DNA from: Castellaniella sp. S9
Lineage (GTDB): Bacteria; Pseudomonadota; Gammaproteobacteria; Burkholderiales; Burkholderiaceae_B
Direction of reading: 5' to 3'
Assembly (NCBI RefSeq): GCF_027257175.1
Contig: NZ_JAPFGD010000006.1
Span: 186,001-250,000 of the forward strand
Length of the DNA: 64,000 nt
The translations under genes and the position numbers were made by a program. Numbering within the stretch: position 1 is the first letter of the stretch; every line of letters begins with the position of its first letter. The notes beneath the pieces are model-generated. The model did no database searches and was not told the origin of the DNA. It saw nothing but the letters and a program-made list of their open reading frames with translations. This document shows positions 37,234-45,988 of this stretch, one piece after another.

Positions 37234-38957
37234 TGGACGTCGTCCTGGAATTCGAGGACGGCCGGCGGATTCCCCAACGCCTCGCGCTGCCCTTGTCCAT
37301 CGGCCGGGACGAGGACAGCGGCCTGCGGATCCGCGCCTGGCGCGTCGCCCGGCGCCACGCGTGCATCATGATGCGCGAGGGCGAAGTCTGGATCGAGGAT
37401 TTCGGTTCGCTGGCGGGCACGGAGGTCAATGGACGGCGCGTCGCCCTGTATGGCCCTCTGGATGTGAACGACGAGATCGTCATCGGTCCTTGCCTGTTGC
37501 GCGTGCTGGCCTTGCCCGGTTCGTCGCGTCGTCCGCTGCGGGCGCCCTCCGGCGCTGCGGTATCCGGCCCCGTCCCCGGTCCTGACTCCCGGCATGGGAA
37601 TGATCCGGCGACACCGATCTCTGCCGAGGATGCGCCGGCGCCGATCGCCGAGCCGCACGAGAGGCGCTTGCCGGCGGCCGAGGGGCTGGCGTTGCGCCGC
37701 CGCTTGCATGATCGCCTGATCGAGGCCTTGCAGCTCAGGCGCCGGGACATCGGCCTGATGAGCGACGAAGCCTTGCGGGCCGAGGCGGCAAAAGTCCTGT
37801 CGGCCCTGATTGCCGAGGACGAGGCGCCGCCGCCGGACCATGAGCGCGGCGCGCTCGTGCGTGACCTGCTCGACGAGGCCGTGGGTCTGGGACCGCTGGA
37901 GGCTTTGCTGGCCGATCCAGAGATCACCGAGATCATGGTGAACCGGCATGACGAGATCTTCATCGAGGCCCGCGGCCGGCTGCGGCGCCACCCGCGCGCC
38001 TTCAGCAGCGAGCAGGCCGTGCTGGGGGTGATCGAGCGCATCGTGGCGCCTCTGGGCCGGCGCATCGACGACAGCTCGCCCATGGTCGATGCGCGCCTGC
38101 GCGACGGTTCGCGGGTCAATGCGGTGATCGCCCCGATCGCCCTGCGGGGCGCCAGCCTCACCATACGCAAATTCCCCGCGCGGCGGCTGGGCATGGCGGA
38201 TCTGCTGGCCGTGGGCGCCCTGGACGCGTCCATCGCCGAATTCCTGCAGGCTTGCGTGCGCCATAAAAAGAACCTGATCGTCTCCGGCGGGACGGGGTCC
38301 GGCAAGACCAGCCTCCTCAATATTCTCTCGAATGCGATTCCGGAGGGCGAGCGCGTGGTGACCATCGAGGATGCGGCGGAGCTTCGCCTGAATCACCAGC
38401 ACCTGGTCAGCCTGGAGGCCAGGCCGGCCAACCTGGAGGGCCGCGGGCGGATCGAGATCCGCGATCTGGTGCGCAATGCCCTGCGCATGCGGCCGGACCG
38501 TATCGTCGTCGGCGAATGCCGGGGCGGCGAGGCCTTCGACATGCTGGCCGCCATGAACACGGGGCACGAGGGATCCCTCACTACCCTGCACGCGAACAGT
38601 CCGCGCGATGCGCTGGGCAGGCTCGAGACCATGATCCTCATGGCCGGGATGGACCTGCCGTTGGCGGCGGTGCGCGAGCACGTCGCCTCCAGCATCGACG
38701 TCATCGTCCAGTTGTCGCGCACGCCGGACGGCCGCCGCATGGTGAGTTCCGTGGTGGAGCTCACCGGCATGGAAGGCGGGCGCATCCAGCTGCAGGAACT
38801 CTTCCATGGGCAGGCCGGGCCGCCCGCGCTGTATGCGGGCTGTGGCATCCTGCCGGATTGCTTCGCGCAGCAGCCCCATGCCTTCGAGGCCTCGTTATTC
38901 TCGCGTCGTACGGTGTGCGAGGACGGTCAGGCCGCCGCTTTCGGGGAATCTCCATGA
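37230..38957 (+). CDS. cpaF: FHA domain fused to Tad secretion ATPase CpaF/TadA
   Basis: A 575-residue fusion. Residues 1-100 form an FHA domain (SIGRDEDSGLRIR, ARRHA, SLAGTEVNG), a phosphothreonine-binding fold. An acidic, Pro-rich linker follows (about 100-150). The rest is a CpaF/TadA hexameric secretion ATPase with Walker A GGTGSGKTS (353-361), ERVVTIEDAAEL, the LEARPAN segment, RPDRIVVGECRG and the HANSPRDAL His-box. It powers Flp pilus extension. The usual FHA Ser before Arg-His is Ala here. It overlaps the cpaC stop. Confidence 0.93.
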   Translation: MMDVVLEFEDGRRIPQRLALPLSIGRDEDSGLRIRAWRVARRHACIMMREGEVWIEDFGSLAGTEVNGRRVALYGPLDVNDEIVIGPCLLRVLALPGSSRRPLRAPSGAAVSGPVPGPDSRHGNDPATPISAEDAPAPIAEPHERRLPAAEGLALRRRLHDRLIEALQLRRRDIGLMSDEALRAEAAKVLSALIAEDEAPPPDHERGALVRDLLDEAVGLGPLEALLADPEITEIMVNRHDEIFIEARGRLRRHPRAFSSEQAVLGVIERIVAPLGRRIDDSSPMVDARLRDGSRVNAVIAPIALRGASLTIRKFPARRLGMADLLAVGALDASIAEFLQACVRHKKNLIVSGGTGSGKTSLLNILSNAIPEGERVVTIEDAAELRLNHQHLVSLEARPANLEGRGRIEIRDLVRNALRMRPDRIVVGECRGGEAFDMLAAMNTGHEGSLTTLHANSPRDALGRLETMILMAGMDLPLAAVREHVASSIDVIVQLSRTPDGRRMVSSVVELTGMEGGRIQLQELFHGQAGPPALYAGCGILPDCFAQQPHAFEASLFSRRTVCEDGQAAAFGESP

Positions 38958-39802
38958 GCTTGTGGTGGACACTGGTCCCGGTCTTCTGCCTGGCCGCGGG
39001 CGGCGCCTGGTGGGCGCTGGGCGCCCTGGCGCGCGGCTGGCGGGTCTATGAAACCAGCCTGAAGGAGGACGCTCGTGTCCAGCTCGATGAATTCTTCCTG
39101 TTCCTGGATCCCGCGCACCTGTGGGCGGCCTTGACCGTTGCGGGTCTTGCTGTCGGGATCCTGCTGGCCTGGATCGCCGGGCAATGGTGGCTGGGACCCG
39201 CCGCCGTGGCGCTGGCGCTGCCGATGCCGCGGCTTGCTTTGCGGCGCTTCAGGACGCGGCGCGCCCGCCGCTTCGACGAGCAATTGCCCGAACTGGTCCA
39301 GGCGCTGGCGGGCGCCTTGCGGGCGGGATCCGGTCTGCAGCCCGCCTTGCGGCACATCGTGTCGCGCTCCCCGGCGCCGCTGTCCCAGGAGTTCGGCTTG
39401 CTGCTGCGCGAACAGCGCATGGGCCTCGGTTTTCAAGAGGCGCTGGCGCACCTGCGCACGCGCATGCCGACGGAGGCCTGCGGGCTGGTGGTGTCCGCCC
39501 TGGGCGTTGCGGCGCAAAGCGGCGGCGGCCTGTCCGATACCCTGGAGGGCATTGCGCAGACCTTGCGGGCGCGTCACCATTGGCAGGGCAGGGTGCGCGC
39601 CCTGACCGCGCAGGGCCGCCTGCAGAGCTGGGTCATGGCCGGCTTGCCGCTGGCCATGATCGCGATCCTGCATCGCCTCGAGCCCGAGGCCATGGCGCTG
39701 CTGTGGACGACCGTGCCGGGATGGATGGTGCTGTCGGCGGTCCTGGCCCTCGAGGTCCTGGGCATCGTGCTGATCCAGCGCATCATGGCGATCGATCTCT
39801 GA
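38954..39802 (+). CDS. tadB: Tad inner-membrane platform protein TadB
   Basis: A 282-residue T2SSF-domain protein. It has an N-terminal membrane helix, two more around 55-90, and the conserved cytoplasmic helical domain (FDEQLPELVQALAGALRAGS, RTRMPTEACGLVVSALGVAA). Two C-terminal membrane helices follow. It forms the inner-membrane platform with TadC. Overlaps the ATPase gene by 4 bp. Confidence 0.9.
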   Translation: MSLWWTLVPVFCLAAGGAWWALGALARGWRVYETSLKEDARVQLDEFFLFLDPAHLWAALTVAGLAVGILLAWIAGQWWLGPAAVALALPMPRLALRRFRTRRARRFDEQLPELVQALAGALRAGSGLQPALRHIVSRSPAPLSQEFGLLLREQRMGLGFQEALAHLRTRMPTEACGLVVSALGVAAQSGGGLSDTLEGIAQTLRARHHWQGRVRALTAQGRLQSWVMAGLPLAMIAILHRLEPEAMALLWTTVPGWMVLSAVLALEVLGIVLIQRIMAIDL

Positions 39803-39812
39803 GGGCCCGGCC

Positions 39813-40673
39813 ATGTTCTGGATGGGTCTGGTCCTGGCCGTGCTGGCCGTCATCGCGGGATGCTGGAGCCTGGGTGGACCCTGGGCGCGATGGCGGGCGG
39901 CCGATCCCGGCCCGATGTCGCGAGGGGCGTGGATCTGGCCCTGGGTGTGTGCCCTCGAGCCTTGGTGCGTCTGGCTGGTGTCCTGGCGCATGCGGCGGCG
40001 ATTCGGTCCGCGCATGCGCCAGGCGGGCGTGGGCGATGCCTGGCGGGTCGAACAGTGGATGGCGTTGCGCGTGTTGGCCGGCGCGTCGACGGGCATCGGG
40101 CTGGGCGCCGCCTGCCTGCTGGCCGGCCTGGATGGGGCCGCGTCGGTGGTGCTGGCGGCCTTGGCGGTGTTGGGTGGGTCATGGTTGCCGGACCAAGGCC
40201 TGCGGCGGCGCACGGCCTCGCGGCTGGCGCGCATGCAGCGCGAGCTGCCCTTCATGCTGGACCTGATGACGCTGTGCGTCGAGGCGGGCCTCAGCCTGCA
40301 TGCGGCCCTGCGCCAGGTGGCCGAGCACGCGCCCCAGGGCCCGCTGCGCCAGAGCCTGCGCGAGGCCTTGGCGGCCATGCGCGCCGGTGTGGCCCGCGAC
40401 CGCGCACTGGACCAGTGGGCTCAGGCCTGCATGGTGCCCGCGGTGCGCAGCCTGGTGCTGGCACTGGGCCAGGCCGATCATCTGGGCATGAGCCTCGGGC
40501 CGATCCTGCGGGCGCAGGCGGCCCAGCAGCGCAGCGAACGCTTCCTGCGGGCCGAAAAGCTCGCCCTCGAGGCGCCCGTCAAGATGCTGTTCCCGATGGT
40601 GTTCTGCATTTTCCCCTGCACCTTCCTGGTCATCGGCTTTCCGGTTGCGGTCAAGCTGATGGACATGGCATGA
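39813..40673 (+). CDS. tadC: Tad inner-membrane platform protein TadC
   Basis: A 286-residue T2SSF-domain protein with the TadC signature RELPFMLDLMTLCVEAGLSL and ALGQADHLGMSLGPILRAQA. The C-terminal hydrophobic hairpin (MLFPMVFCIFPCTFLVIGFP) is typical. It starts 10 bp after tadB and its stop overlaps the DUF192 gene. Confidence 0.9.
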   Translation: MFWMGLVLAVLAVIAGCWSLGGPWARWRAADPGPMSRGAWIWPWVCALEPWCVWLVSWRMRRRFGPRMRQAGVGDAWRVEQWMALRVLAGASTGIGLGAACLLAGLDGAASVVLAALAVLGGSWLPDQGLRRRTASRLARMQRELPFMLDLMTLCVEAGLSLHAALRQVAEHAPQGPLRQSLREALAAMRAGVARDRALDQWAQACMVPAVRSLVLALGQADHLGMSLGPILRAQAAQQRSERFLRAEKLALEAPVKMLFPMVFCIFPCTFLVIGFPVAVKLMDMA

Positions 40674-41005
40674 AGGGCGTGCTTCAGGTCCGCGTCGCCC
40701 GCGGCGTCCTCGGCCGACTGTACGGCTTGCATGGCTTGCCGCCCGCGGATCCCGGGGTGCCGCGCGCCCTGGTCCTGCAGCCCTGCCGCGCCGTGCATAC
40801 GCTAGGCCTGCGCGGCCCGATCGACGTGGTGTTCCTTGGCCCCGGAAACCGCATCCTGCGCCATGTCCCGAGCCTGCGGCCCAATCGCTGGGCGATCGAC
40901 TGGCGCGCCCGCGCCGTGGTCGAATTGCCCGCCGGCTATTGCGCCGGCTCGTCCTGGTCCGCCGTGCTGTCCCAGGCGCTGCGCGATTCGAAGATCATCA
41001 CGTAG
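40670..41005 (+). CDS. DUF192 family protein
   Basis: A small 111-residue DUF192 protein, recognised by ALVLQPCRAVHTLGLRGPIDVVFLG and VVELPAGYC. DUF192 members are small single-domain proteins of unclear role that are sometimes linked to Tad loci. The ATG overlaps the tadC stop, so it is the last gene of the pilus operon. Its last 70 bp overlap, on the opposite strand, the end of the BPSS1780-type gene. Confidence 0.8.
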   Translation: MKGVLQVRVARGVLGRLYGLHGLPPADPGVPRALVLQPCRAVHTLGLRGPIDVVFLGPGNRILRHVPSLRPNRWAIDWRARAVVELPAGYCAGSSWSAVLSQALRDSKIIT

Positions 41006-41736
41006 GCGGGATAAAAGCTGCAATACAGCACGGCGGCCACCAGGATGTTGCCCGGCACCAGGATCCATTGCAGCAGGCTGGTGGACACGCCCGCCTCGAC
41101 CAGCATGTCGACCACGGCCTGCATCCCGTAGAACAGCCCGACCCAGCTGAGGGCATACAGCAGAAAGCCCCATTTGTTGCGCCAGCAGGCCACCATGGAA
41201 AAGAACAAGGCGCGGGCCAGCGGGACGCGATGCCAGCCGATCAGCGCGGGCGTGTGCCAGAACAGGGCCGACAGCAGCAGGTACAGCACGCCGAACACCG
41301 CCAGGGGCGCGCGGATGGCCGAGGCCATGGCGGCATAGTCGATCTGGCCCTGGTCGTCGATGGTGCCCGACAAGGACGAGACGAAGGGCAGGGTGGCGAT
41401 CAGGGCCGCCGCGAGGCTGGCGGCCAGGTAGGCCAGGCCCAGGCGCGTCAACCGGCCGGTCACCCCGGGCGTGCGCAGTGGCTGCAGCCACATGCCGGGC
41501 AGCATGCGCACGCCGCGGTCGATGTTGCGGCAGGCGCACAGGGTCAGGAAGGTCAGCAGCGGGGTGAAGGTGATCAGCGCCAGCTGGCCCAGCAGCGGGA
41601 TCGCCGAGGCCAGCATGATGACGAAGCTGGTCAGCACGCTCCAGAAGAACATCGCCAGGGGCTGGCGGCGGAACAGTTCGTAGCCCTGGGCGATCCAGGA
41701 CCAGCCGGCGGAGACGGGCAATATGGCGGCTTGCAT
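40936..41736 (-). CDS. BPSS1780 family membrane protein
   Basis: A 266-residue polytopic membrane protein with about six helices. The N-terminal AGWSWIAQGYELFRRQPLAMF is characteristic of the BPSS1780 family of uncharacterised betaproteobacterial membrane proteins. It lies 9 bp downstream of thrB on the same strand and is probably co-transcribed. Its 3' end overlaps the DUF192 gene convergently by 70 bp. Confidence 0.8.
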   Translation of the reverse strand: MQAAILPVSAGWSWIAQGYELFRRQPLAMFFWSVLTSFVIMLASAIPLLGQLALITFTPLLTFLTLCACRNIDRGVRMLPGMWLQPLRTPGVTGRLTRLGLAYLAASLAAALIATLPFVSSLSGTIDDQGQIDYAAMASAIRAPLAVFGVLYLLLSALFWHTPALIGWHRVPLARALFFSMVACWRNKWGFLLYALSWVGLFYGMQAVVDMLVEAGVSTSLLQWILVPGNILVAAVLYCSFYPAYVMIFESRSAWDSTADQDEPAQ

Positions 41737-41745
41737 GGCGGGACT

Positions 41746-42714
41746 TCAGGGTAGTGTGGGGGCGGGCCGGGTCGTCCGCAGGCGCAGGATACGCTCGAAA
41801 TGGCGCGGATCGTGCGGTTTGAGGGTCTGGGCCGGGCGCGGCAGGTGGAAATCGTACAGGCGCGAGACCCAGAAGCGCAGGGCGGCCGCGCGCAGCATGG
41901 CGGGCCAGGCCTCGCGCTCCGCCTCGGTGAAAGGGCGCACCTCGTGGTAGGCGCGCAGCCAGGCGTCCACGCGCTTGTGGATGAAGGCGCCGGTGGCGCG
42001 CTGGATGCACCAATCGTTGACGCTGACTGCCACGTCGAACAGCCAGGTGTCGCAGCCCGCGAAATAAAAATCGATGAAGCCGCCCATGTGCGGCGTCTCG
42101 TAGGTGCCGTCGAACAGGACGTTGTCGCGAAACAGGTCGCAGTGCGACGGCCCCTCGGGCAGGCGCGCATAGACCGGCCCGGCGGCGAATGCGATCTGTT
42201 CGTCCAGGCTGCGGTTCAGCAGCTCCGCCTGCTCGCCGCTGAGGAAGGGCTGCAGCCTGGGCGCGGTTTCGCGCCACCAGGGCAGGCCGCGCAGATTGGG
42301 CTGGCGGATGTCGAAATCCCGCCCGGCCAGGTGCGCCTGCGCCAGGGTGCGGCCGGCCAGCGCGCAGTGCGTGGGGCTGGGTTCCGGTTCGTAGCCGCCC
42401 GACAGGCGCGTGACGATGGCCGTGGGCTTGCCGTGCAGTTCGGTGATGCGGGTGCCGTCGCGCAGGGTCTGCGGCTGGGGCACGGGCACGCCCCGGCCGG
42501 CCAGGTGGTGCATGAGCTCGATGTAGAACGGCAGCTGGGCGGCCGTCAGGACCTCGAACAGCGTCAGCACGTATTCGCCGCGCGTGGTGTCGAGGAAATA
42601 ATTGGTGTTCTCGATGCCGGCGGTGATCCCGCGCAGGGCGACGAGTTCGCCCAGGTCATAGCGTTGCAGCAGTGCCTGCGCGTCGGCGTCGGATACGGGG
42701 GTGAATACGGCCAT
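41746..42714 (-). CDS. thrB: Homoserine kinase (type II, APH fold)
   Basis: Phosphorylates L-homoserine for threonine synthesis. The 322-residue protein has the aminoglycoside-phosphotransferase-like fold used in Pseudomonas and Burkholderiales. It shows [20 protein letters not shown], the substrate loop [12 protein letters not shown], the catalytic [13 protein letters not shown] and the metal-binding [11 protein letters not shown]. It is divergent from dusA across a 126-bp spacer. Confidence 0.93.
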   Translation of the reverse strand: MAVFTPVSDADAQALLQRYDLGELVALRGITAGIENTNYFLDTTRGEYVLTLFEVLTAAQLPFYIELMHHLAGRGVPVPQPQTLRDGTRITELHGKPTAIVTRLSGGYEPEPSPTHCALAGRTLAQAHLAGRDFDIRQPNLRGLPWWRETAPRLQPFLSGEQAELLNRSLDEQIAFAAGPVYARLPEGPSHCDLFRDNVLFDGTYETPHMGGFIDFYFAGCDTWLFDVAVSVNDWCIQRATGAFIHKRVDAWLRAYHEVRPFTEAEREAWPAMLRAAALRFWVSRLYDFHLPRPAQTLKPHDPRHFERILRLRTTRPAPTLP

Positions 42715-42840
42715 GGAAGATGCGTGCGGCCGCCTGGGGCCGAAAGTGGTCGAACACTGGATTTTAGTCTACCCGCGCGCCTTGCGTGGGCGCCTGCCGC
42801 CCGCACGGTAAAATATGAATTCGTTACCGGAACCTATCGT

Positions 42841-43881
42841 ATGTCCCAGTTGCCCGATGCCGGCGCCGAGGCGGCACCCTGGCGTCTGTGCGTGGCGCCG
42901 ATGATCGATGTCACCGACCGCCATTGCCGCTATTTCCACCGCCTGCTGGCCCCCCAGGCCCGCCTGTATACCGAGATGGTCACCACCGGCGCCTTGCTGC
43001 ATGGCGACGCGGGCCGCCACCTCGACTTCGACGCGGCCGAGCATCCCGTGGCCCTGCAGCTGGGCGGCAGCGAGCCCGCCGACCTGGCCCATTGCGCGCG
43101 GCTGGGCCAGCAATGGGGCTATGACGAGATCAACCTGAACTGTGGCTGCCCGTCCGAGCGGGTGCAGCGCGGCGCCTTCGGCGCCTGCCTGATGGCCGAG
43201 CCGGCCCTCGTGGCCGATTGCGTGCGCGCCATGCGCGACGCGGTCTCGGTGCCGGTCACCGTCAAGCATCGCCTGGGGCTGGACTACGACGATTCCTATG
43301 GTTTCGTGCGGGACTTCGTCGGCGCCGTGTTCGAGGCCGGCTGCCGCGTGTTCATCGTGCATGCGCGCAATGCGGTGCTCAAGGGCCTGTCGCCCAAGGA
43401 CAACCGGGAAAAGCCGCCGCTGCGCTACGAGGACGCCTTGCGCCTGCGCCGGGATTTTCCCGGGGCGCGCTTTGTCCTCAACGGCGGCCTGTCGGGCGTG
43501 GAGGACAGTCTCGAATGGATGGGGCGGTTCGACGGCGTCATGCTGGGGCGCGCGGCCTGGCACCATCCGGACGTCCTGTCCGAACTGAATCGACGGATTG
43601 CGCCCGACCAGGCCATTCTCCCGCCCGAGCAGGTCCTCGAGGCCTTTGCCGGCTATGCCGCGCGCCGGGTGGCGGACGGCGCGCCCCTGCACATCGTGCT
43701 GCGTGGCATATTGGGTTGGCGCGCCGGATTGCCGGGTGCGCGCCGGTGGCGGCGCATCCTGTCGGATACGGCGGCTTTGCGTGCCGAGGGGCCCGCGATC
43801 CTGCGGCGTGCCTGGGCCGAACTGGGCCCCGATCAGGCCTTGCTTTGTTCGGCGGGGTCCGCGGGCCAGTCGCGGATGTAG
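42841..43881 (+). CDS. dusA: tRNA-dihydrouridine synthase A
   Basis: FMN-dependent reductase making dihydrouridine 20/20a in tRNA D-loops. 346 residues with CVAPMIDVTDRHCRYFHR, the catalytic-cysteine loop NLNCGCPSERVQRG, VTVKHRLGLD, FIVHARNAVLKGLSPK and NGGLSGVED. The ATG was preferred to a far upstream open frame. A TAAAAT -10-like hexamer (42809-42814) lies upstream. The 3' end overlaps the CBS-domain gene convergently by 49 bp. Confidence 0.95.
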   Translation: MSQLPDAGAEAAPWRLCVAPMIDVTDRHCRYFHRLLAPQARLYTEMVTTGALLHGDAGRHLDFDAAEHPVALQLGGSEPADLAHCARLGQQWGYDEINLNCGCPSERVQRGAFGACLMAEPALVADCVRAMRDAVSVPVTVKHRLGLDYDDSYGFVRDFVGAVFEAGCRVFIVHARNAVLKGLSPKDNREKPPLRYEDALRLRRDFPGARFVLNGGLSGVEDSLEWMGRFDGVMLGRAAWHHPDVLSELNRRIAPDQAILPPEQVLEAFAGYAARRVADGAPLHIVLRGILGWRAGLPGARRWRRILSDTAALRAEGPAILRRAWAELGPDQALLCSAGSAGQSRM

Positions 43882-44294
43882 GCCTTGAGCATGTCGTTTT
43901 CGAACTGCTGCGCCTCGACGATGGCGCGCGCCATGTCGTAGAACGAGATCACGCCCATCAGGGTGGGGCCGTCCATGACCGGGATATAGCGGGCGTGTTT
44001 GTCCAGCATCAGGCGCTGGACCTCGTCGGCGTCGGTGTTGGGCGTGACGCTGACCGGGGCATCGTCCATGATGCTGCGCACCGTGAAGTCGCCGGCCTCG
44101 CCGTCGTGGGCGTGGAAATGGCGAATGATTTCGCGGAACGTCAGCATGCCGACCAACTGGCCGTGCTCCATGATGACGAGCGAGCCGATGTCGAATTGGC
44201 TCATGGATTCGATCGCCTGGCGCACCGGCATGTCCGGCGAGCCCGTATACAGAGTGTGCCCCTTGACACGCAGGATTTCGTTGACTTTGAGCAT
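43833..44294 (-). CDS. CBS-domain protein
   Basis: A 153-residue protein made of a CBS-domain pair (Bateman module) and nothing else: VRQAIESMSQFDIGSLVIMEHGQLVGMLTFREI and ADEVQRLMLDKHARYIPVMDGPTLMGVISFYD. These modules bind adenine nucleotides and sense energy state. The partner protein is unknown. Overlaps the end of dusA by 49 bp on the opposite strand. Confidence 0.88.
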   Translation of the reverse strand: MLKVNEILRVKGHTLYTGSPDMPVRQAIESMSQFDIGSLVIMEHGQLVGMLTFREIIRHFHAHDGEAGDFTVRSIMDDAPVSVTPNTDADEVQRLMLDKHARYIPVMDGPTLMGVISFYDMARAIVEAQQFENDMLKAYIRDWPADPAEQSKA

Positions 44295-44324
44295 GGTGTC
44301 GTCCCTCGCTTGCCGCTCAGTGAT

Positions 44325-45584
44325 TCACTTTTCGGTATTTTGCATCATCGTACCGGTTTCCGGTAGGAAATCCAGGAACAGGCGCTCGAGAGTGGGGGGG
44401 CGTCCCGCCAGGGTGGCCGACAGCGCCTCGGCGATCTGCGGGGTGAGGCCCTCCTGGGCGCGATCGATGAGCAGGCGATTGAGGACCGGCCCCAGGTCGG
44501 CCTGGTCCGGATCGCATGACAGCACCCACAGGTCGGCGTCCTGCGCGGGCACCACGTAGCCCAGGTCCCGCAGGGCGCGCAGGGTCTGGTGCAGGGCGTC
44601 CGGGTGCGCGTTCAGGCGTTGTTCCAGGAAATTGAGGCTGCGCCCCGGCGGCGTGCCGCCGCGTGCGCGCCACAGGATGTGCAGGATGTGGATGGCGTCG
44701 ACCAGGGGCGCGCCTGGCCGCCTGAGGACCGCCCAGCGCCGATGGCGCAGGGCGGGCAGCAGCGAGGCCACCATGGCGCCCATCAGCACGACCAGCCACG
44801 ACAGATAGATCCACAACAGAAAGATCGGCAGCGTGGCGAAGGCGCCGTAGATGACGGTGTAGGAGGGAAAGCGCGTCAGGTACCAGGTAAAGCCGCCCTT
44901 CATGATGGCCAGGATGATCGCCGTGCCCGCGCCGCCCATGAGTGCGTCGCGCCACCGCACGCGGCAGTTGGGGACGAAGACGAACAGCGCGGTGAATCCC
45001 AGTGCCGAGATCACCACTGGTACGACGTTCAGCAGCAGGCTGAGCCAGTCGGGCAGTTGGCCGATGTAGCCGAGGGACTCGCGCGCCAGCACTGTCGTGG
45101 CCCAGAGGCTGGCCCCCGTGAGGATGGGCCCCAGCGAGATGATCGCCCAGTAGACCAGCAGGCGCTGGCGCAGCGGGCGCTGTTTTTCCACGCGCCAGAT
45201 CTCGTTGAAGGCCTCGTCGATCGTCATGATCAGCATGATCGAGGTCACCATCAGGAACACCCCGCCCACTGCCGTCAGCCCGGAGGCCTGCGCGGCGAAC
45301 TGGTTCAGGTAGCTCATGATGGTGTCCGAGAACGACGGCGGCAGCAGGCTTTCGCTGAGGAAAGTCTCGAGCGCCACGCGGAACTCGGAAAACAGCGGGA
45401 AGGCGGTGAACAGCGACAGCACCACCGCCAGCAGCGGCACGATGGCCAGCACCGTCGTGAACGTCAGGCTGGATGCCGCGCGCGTGAGTTTCTTTTCACC
45501 GGCGTATTCCAGCGTGAACCGCAGGATGTCCATGGCGCGGGCGCGCGCGTCGGTGGACGGGGAGGGATCCGGGGATGTCTTCAT
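44325..45584 (-). CDS. YihY/BrkB-family inner-membrane protein
   Basis: A 419-residue membrane protein of the YihY/virulence factor BrkB family (UPF0761). The N-terminal AASSLTFTTVLAIVPLLAVV segment and a GGAGTAIILAIMKGGFTWY stretch mark the conserved six-helix core (about residues 30-285). A C-terminal cytoplasmic winged-helix-like region follows. The role is not established; BrkB was named for serum resistance in Bordetella. Divergent from the DUF2069 gene with only 38 bp between. Confidence 0.88.
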   Translation of the reverse strand: MKTSPDPSPSTDARARAMDILRFTLEYAGEKKLTRAASSLTFTTVLAIVPLLAVVLSLFTAFPLFSEFRVALETFLSESLLPPSFSDTIMSYLNQFAAQASGLTAVGGVFLMVTSIMLIMTIDEAFNEIWRVEKQRPLRQRLLVYWAIISLGPILTGASLWATTVLARESLGYIGQLPDWLSLLLNVVPVVISALGFTALFVFVPNCRVRWRDALMGGAGTAIILAIMKGGFTWYLTRFPSYTVIYGAFATLPIFLLWIYLSWLVVLMGAMVASLLPALRHRRWAVLRRPGAPLVDAIHILHILWRARGGTPPGRSLNFLEQRLNAHPDALHQTLRALRDLGYVVPAQDADLWVLSCDPDQADLGPVLNRLLIDRAQEGLTPQIAEALSATLAGRPPTLERLFLDFLPETGTMMQNTEK

Positions 45585-45622
45585 GGTCGGCCGGATAATG
45601 GGTTTCGAGTCATAATAACAGC

Positions 45623-45988
45623 ATGAAAGTCGAGCTCAGCGCCAAGTTGCACTGGATGGCCGTGGCCTGCCTGGCCGCCCTGATCATTCTGTGCGTCGGA
45701 TGGGAATTGTGGTGGGCGCCCTTGCGGCCAGGCGGGTCGCTGCTGGCCTTGAAGGCCGTGCCTCTGTTGTTCGCCGTGCGCGGCGTGCTCAAGGGCAGCC
45801 TCTACACCATGCAATGGACCGCGATGCTCAGCCTGCTCTACCTGATGGAGGGGCTGGTGCGCGCCTGGTCAGACCTGCAGCCGGTCTCCGCCGCGCTGGC
45901 GGGGCTGGAGGCCGCGCTCGCCCTCGGACTGTACCTCGGCGCCATTTTCTACGTGCGCCCGGCCAAGCAGGCGGCCCGCCATGGATAA
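45623..45988 (+). CDS. DUF2069 family membrane protein
   Basis: A 121-residue protein with four predicted membrane helices, matching DUF2069 (KAVPLLFAVRGVLKGSLYTMQW and MLSLLYLMEGLVRAWSD are family-like). Function unknown. The stop overlaps the selO start by 8 bp, so the two are coupled. Confidence 0.82.
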   Translation: MKVELSAKLHWMAVACLAALIILCVGWELWWAPLRPGGSLLALKAVPLLFAVRGVLKGSLYTMQWTAMLSLLYLMEGLVRAWSDLQPVSAALAGLEAALALGLYLGAIFYVRPAKQAARHG

